Source: Agrostemma githago (Eukaryota > Streptophyta > Magnoliopsida > Caryophyllales > Caryophyllaceae). From it: a DNA stretch of 64,000 bases. The stretch lies in assembly GCA_958450325.1 (NCBI GenBank), contig OY288251.1, forward strand, positions 68,589,666 to 68,653,665, in the 5' to 3' direction. Below, in pieces: positions 60,601 through 64,000 of this stretch. The notes under the pieces are model-generated. The model was not told where the DNA came from. It ran no database searches and saw only the letters and a program-made list of their open reading frames with translations. The translations under genes were made by a program, and so were the position numbers. Numbering within the stretch: the first letter of the stretch is position 1; each line of letters starts with the position of its first letter.

Positions 60601-62285
60601 TGGAGGTGCAGGTTTAAAACATCCTTCTTCTTATCCCCCATCTCTTGGCGTTCTGCAGCAAGTCACCGAAGAAGGCTTCTCGCAAGTCACCTGCAAGATC
60701 TCGATCTCGTTCAGTCTCTTCACGCTCTCGCTCGAGGTCGCCTGTCTCAAGGTATGTATTACTCCGTATCATTTTTGATTGGTAGTTTTATAAGATAGTT
60801 GTTTCCTATGAAGATACTTTCGGTCTTTCGTATTGAACCCGCACGGCAATTTTGTTTTTGTTGGCAATTATGACTTGTTTATGCGATTTTATGCCTACAA
60901 GTTTAATCACGTTTGAATACCATAAATTGATTCGGACTCATTTGAATGATATATTTTGAAAAACTGGTTTCATTCTTCTCTCTTTCTATACCGCACTTTG
61001 TTTTTGAGGATTTTTTACTTTAAATTTCTGTTATGTTTGTGTCTTTGAGAGTAGATGGAGGATGTGAATTGCTCCATGAGCTGATAGTATTTAAATTTCA
61101 CAATTGTAATACCTAATGTTATGAGGGGAAGGTGAATGTTCCGTTGAATTTGTCTGTTGGGCTGTTTATTTGCTTGGACACTGTCATATTCTCATCCTTG
61201 TTTCACACATCTTATTTCCGTGTGATTGATGCATGTATGGTTGCATAGATATGTGCGGCAATATGGGAATCACAGTTTAGGATCTGGATCGGATATGCTT
61301 CAAATGTCTCAAATCATAGTCTCTTTGAGTCGCAGCATTGGCTGGCTACCTTCATGGTCTATTTGTTCTAATACATTTAGCATCACATATCCATGGGTGC
61401 TAGATTGGATACAGAAGATCATGGACTGGCATTTTAAAGCTGGAATACTGGGAACTAATTGCTAATGGACATTTGGAGCTTACTGGATTCTTTGGATTTG
61501 GTCATACAATCTGGGAAAGGATGCTGTATGCATAAAATAATAGTATGGCGCTGTTTTGAAAGGTTCACATCTAGTTTGTTGGGTTTCAAATGCAGTAGAG
61601 TTTACTGTTTTGATTCCTGTGTTGCTAAAGATACTTGTCTCTATTGTCTCTGTCCCAATTGATGTTTGTTTATTTTTTTCGTATGAAATTGGTAACATTG
61701 ACTGACGTGCACGAGGGATCAAGGCTTTTGGGTCGGGGTCTGAAAGGTTGTTGAGCAGGACAAGTTGATATTAAATTGCGTTGTTTCTGGAACTTTTGCA
61801 GATCTCCTTCAAAGTCCAGATCACCAGTGCCATCTGTAAGTGTGCTTTTGACATTTTCTAGTAGTCATATGATGTCTGTAAGTGGGTAACAATTGATCTT
61901 TTGCTATCCGTAGCCTAAGCCGATCTCTTGCTATTTTCTTTCCTTCTGCTAACCAGTAGCTTGGCTGCGCAGCTGGAGTTCTTGTTCCTTTTGGGCTTAG
62001 AACCTACTAGGGTTGTTTCATGTAAAGCTTGCATTGTTGTACTAAAATTTTATCTGCAGCGTAAGAAAAATGTGAGTAAGAGCCCGAAGAAGCGTAGCCC
62101 CAGCCCACGCCGTAGCAAAAGCAGGAGTCTGAGCAAGAGCAAGAGCCCGGTGCCAGTTAGGGGACGCAGCAGAAGCAGAAGCAGGAGTCTTTCACGGTAT
62201 AAAGTTTTCAAAGCCACTGAATATATGGCTTGCTTTGCTGTTGAGTATCGTGGAAATCTGGATTTTCTATTTCTTTAACAGGTGA
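57642..62285 (+). CDS. SR34: SR splicing factor, SF2/ASF-like (SR34/SR30 type)
   Basis: Thirteen coding exons: 57642-57728, 58381-58446, 59263-59337, 59425-59527, 59619-59665, 59792-59849, 60104-60153, 60241-60297, 60468-60577, 60659-60751, 61802-61835, 62060-62196, 62282-62285. They total 921 nt, 306 residues. RRM1 starts with RTLYVGNLPGDIRE, with RNP1-like PPGYAFVEFE; a Gly-rich linker follows. RRM2 carries SWQDLKD (121-127), the hallmark of SF2/ASF pseudo-RRMs. The RS domain begins near 195 (RGRSRSRSRSRSRGRGRSYS). It binds exonic enhancers and helps select splice sites in nuclear speckles. Which paralogue (SR34, SR34a/b, SR30) is not resolved. The long intron 10 (60752-61801, 1050 nt) is where plant SR genes often host regulated isoforms. 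Exon 6's 3' end is duplicated into intron 6, and the last junction yields a stop directly at the splice (see findings). Confidence 0.96.
59831..60102 (+). repeat. 139-bp tandem duplication spanning exon 6 end, 5' splice site and intron 6
   Basis: GTATTTCGTGAGGGCAGTGG at 59831 (the last 19 coding bases of exon 6 plus the donor) and GTATTTCGTGAGGGCGGTAG at 59970 start two copies that share TAATATAYTGCTTARTACTM, CCTATTACAACYC, CAACAATTACA and TTTTGTGAATTA. The second copy ends at the acceptor TTTATGTAG of exon 7. Confidence 0.93.
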
Positions 62286-63340
62286 CATTTTACAGGTAAT
62301 TCAGGAAGTCCCCGACAAATGGAGCATGAAGTGGAAGGCTGCCTTGCATGAGTTTACACCTATGATGTCAGTCGGTTTAAAAAGTCTGTTTCAGAACTTT
62401 TATCTTAGTGAACACATTGTTGTTTGTGATGTCCGAAAACGAAAACGAAAACGTTAGTACTTTCTTCCGTTGGGCGCCTAAAACATTGTAGTAGCCATTT
62501 CACAGATTTTTTATAATCGCTCATGGAAAGACCAACCCGGTTGCTTTTCAGTTTCTTTGCATGCACGTCGTCTTTTCTTCTCTGAGAGCTTTATTCAAGT
62601 TTTGGGATAACAACATATCTAATCTAGATCTATTTGACCCAGCACTAAAAGGGAGGATGTAAGTAAATGATTGCTGCTCAATTTTGTAAACATATCTAGG
62701 CACTTGCACTGTCTGATCCTCCCTAGGTAGAAGAAATGGAGAAGTTCCAAATTCCACCCTCTAAATTGTAAAACGTTGTAAATTTAGAGTATACCGATTC
62801 TTGTTTACAAATTTGTGACGGGTCAAATATCACTCCACATGAGTTGAAATATTTTGATTCTGTTTTATCTAGCGCTGTGAATGATACTTGATTTGTTATA
62901 TCTGTGTGACGGATACGGAATACACAAGTCAGGGAGACCTACGCTTTAAAGAATTAAAGGGAGTGTCCCATGGACAATAGGTTAACATTTAACAACAATA
63001 AGGGTCTTCGTGTTCATTCTCCCACCCTTTTCTTTGACCAAGTGGACGTTTAAGGGGAGTGTTGGAGGAATATTTTTTGAAACACAGTAATTGAAGATTT
63101 ATGCTTGAACGTCATCTACTCGTGTAAACATCTTTCCCGACACCAAATAGTGAATCAACGGCATTAGCTAAAGAACAAAAAAACATGCAGATTAAACCGA
63201 AAATGTTCCTTGAGAACATTGTATGAATATCTCACAAAAACCAGCTTATGAACATCTATAGTCACATACAATTGTCCCATACACTGGGCTTCACTTCTTT
63301 ACACAAGCCATGAATGAAAACATCCCAGTTTCAGCTTAAG
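62286..63340. other. SR gene 3' UTR and spacer
   Basis: Probable 3' UTR, then a spacer containing a third GACGGGTCAA-type repeat at about 62793-62944. No gene recognised. Confidence 0.45.
62793..62944. repeat. Dispersed GACGGGTCAA-type repeat, copy 3
   Basis: TTCTTGTTTACAAATTTGTG then ACGGGTCAAATATCAC at the left; GTGTGACGGATACGGAATAC then GGGAGACCTACG at the right. Confidence 0.5.
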
Positions 63341-63487
63341 TGTACACAGTCACGGGGCGCAGGTCATTGTTTCCGGTTGTACACCTCTGAAACCAACTAC
63401 GAGTAATAAACGCTACACAAAGTCCACATTTTTACAACCGAGGACCTAGCTTAGGGTCACTTCCAATATATACAACCCATCGACCCA

Positions 63488-63746
63488 TCATTGTAATGGA
63501 AAATGAGGGTAATTCATACGAGTTTCTCCATAGGGAGAGAAACCGTCATTTGGGTCATAAGCTTGGCTGTGCGGTATAAATCTTGGTATGGGCATAGGCA
63601 TAGGCAAGCCTGAGGCAGCAGCAAGAGGGTGGTGCTGAAACGGAGTATGATGAAACTGGAGCCATCCATGTGGTGGTGGGTTGCTCCCGCCTGCGTGTGG
63701 ATGGTTCACCATCGGGTTTATTGTGCTCATCATTCCAAGGCTTGAC
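63488..63746 (-). CDS. C-terminal exon of an unrecognised gene
   Basis: Minus-strand terminal exon with acceptor ATTGGTAG before 63746 and stop TGA at 63490-63488, followed by a plausible 3' UTR to about 63350. It encodes about 85 residues rich in Pro, His and Met (for example NPPPHGWLQFHHTPFQHH, then GLPMPMPIPRFIPHSQ and NDGFSPYGE), ending NYPHFPLQ. This low-complexity composition is typical of the tails of plant transcription regulators, but no domain is visible and I do not assign a family. The upstream exons lie at or beyond the right edge; the rest of the window to 64000 is probably its intron. Confidence 0.55.
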
Positions 63747-64000
63747 CTACCAATATAAGATTACGATTAATAACTCCTTCCCTCAATGTTTACCTGATAT
63801 CTTTGCAACAAATAAAAGGCGGCATAAGATTTGAAAAAACACAACAAGAAAGGCAGTGGAGTATAAACGAAATTTCAACCTCCCGACGCAATTTCAGAGC
63901 AAGACAGAATCACTTCAATATCTGATGTAATGATTTATTCACACATCTCTTTACATCGAAAATGGTCATTCTGTTAGATTAATTAGGCTACGTCCTGGCT

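Noticed and set aside
62060..62278. Extended SR C-terminus reading through the last intron
   Set aside because: As the main form: the donor CGGTATAAAG and acceptors at 62281 and 62297 give a clean end. Kept only as a possible retained-intron isoform.

Overview
The window is nuclear DNA of a flowering plant, almost certainly a eudicot. The evidence is multi-exon genes with short exons, AT-rich introns, plant-specific protein families, and gene spacers full of short non-autonomous transposons. No coding genes of retroelements were recognised. A Caryophyllales source (spinach, beet, amaranth or goosefoot relatives) is suspected only from the dispersed word TACTCCGTA; this is not proven. Exon structures below were built by hand from reading frame, splice signals and remembered family sequences, and in each complete model the exon lengths sum to a whole number of codons, apart from one flagged frameshift.

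Layout. 0.4-2.7 kb (-): a leucine-carboxyl-methyltransferase-fold SAM methyltransferase. 3.7-4.3 kb (+): the last three exons of a proteasome assembly chaperone 4 (PAC4/PSMG4)-like gene whose 5' part is not visible. 5.3-7.4 kb (+): OEP16-4, a Tim17/22/23-type envelope protein. 8.9-10.6 kb: a six-unit array of a ~324-bp satellite. 10.9-16.8 kb (-): a membrane-anchored UDP-glucuronate decarboxylase (UXS) with a U12-type AT-AC intron. 16.8-22.4 kb: transposon-rich spacer. 22.4-23.3 kb (+): a small TRM/LONGIFOLIA-motif protein. 23.8-27.0 kb (-): a UBC8-class E2 with a GC-AG intron. 29.5-30.6 kb (+): an unrecognised signal-peptide/membrane protein. 31.4-33.9 kb (-): CBSX3. 34-38 kb: spacer with a 675-bp foldback element and several MITEs. 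38.0-48.1 kb (-): a 14-exon DEVH/DEAH helicase with two CCCH fingers and an apparent one-base frameshift. 48.4-49.75 kb: a 1.37-kb inverted-terminal-repeat element holding a palindromic 33-bp minisatellite. 51.4-55.7 kb (+): a chloroplast SOUL heme-binding protein. 57.3-62.3 kb (+): an SR34/SF2-type splicing factor. 63.5 kb to the right edge (-): the 3' end of an unrecognised gene.

The genes are unrelated housekeeping genes (cell-wall sugar supply, ubiquitin transfer, mitochondrial redox, plastid transport, RNA processing), not a cluster. The unusual content lies in splicing architecture (AT-AC intron, GC-AG intron, duplicated exon end plus 5' splice site, nested stop-generating acceptors) and in repeats (satellite, foldback element, nested TIR element, over-represented 9-mer). 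I found no convincing new multi-gene system.
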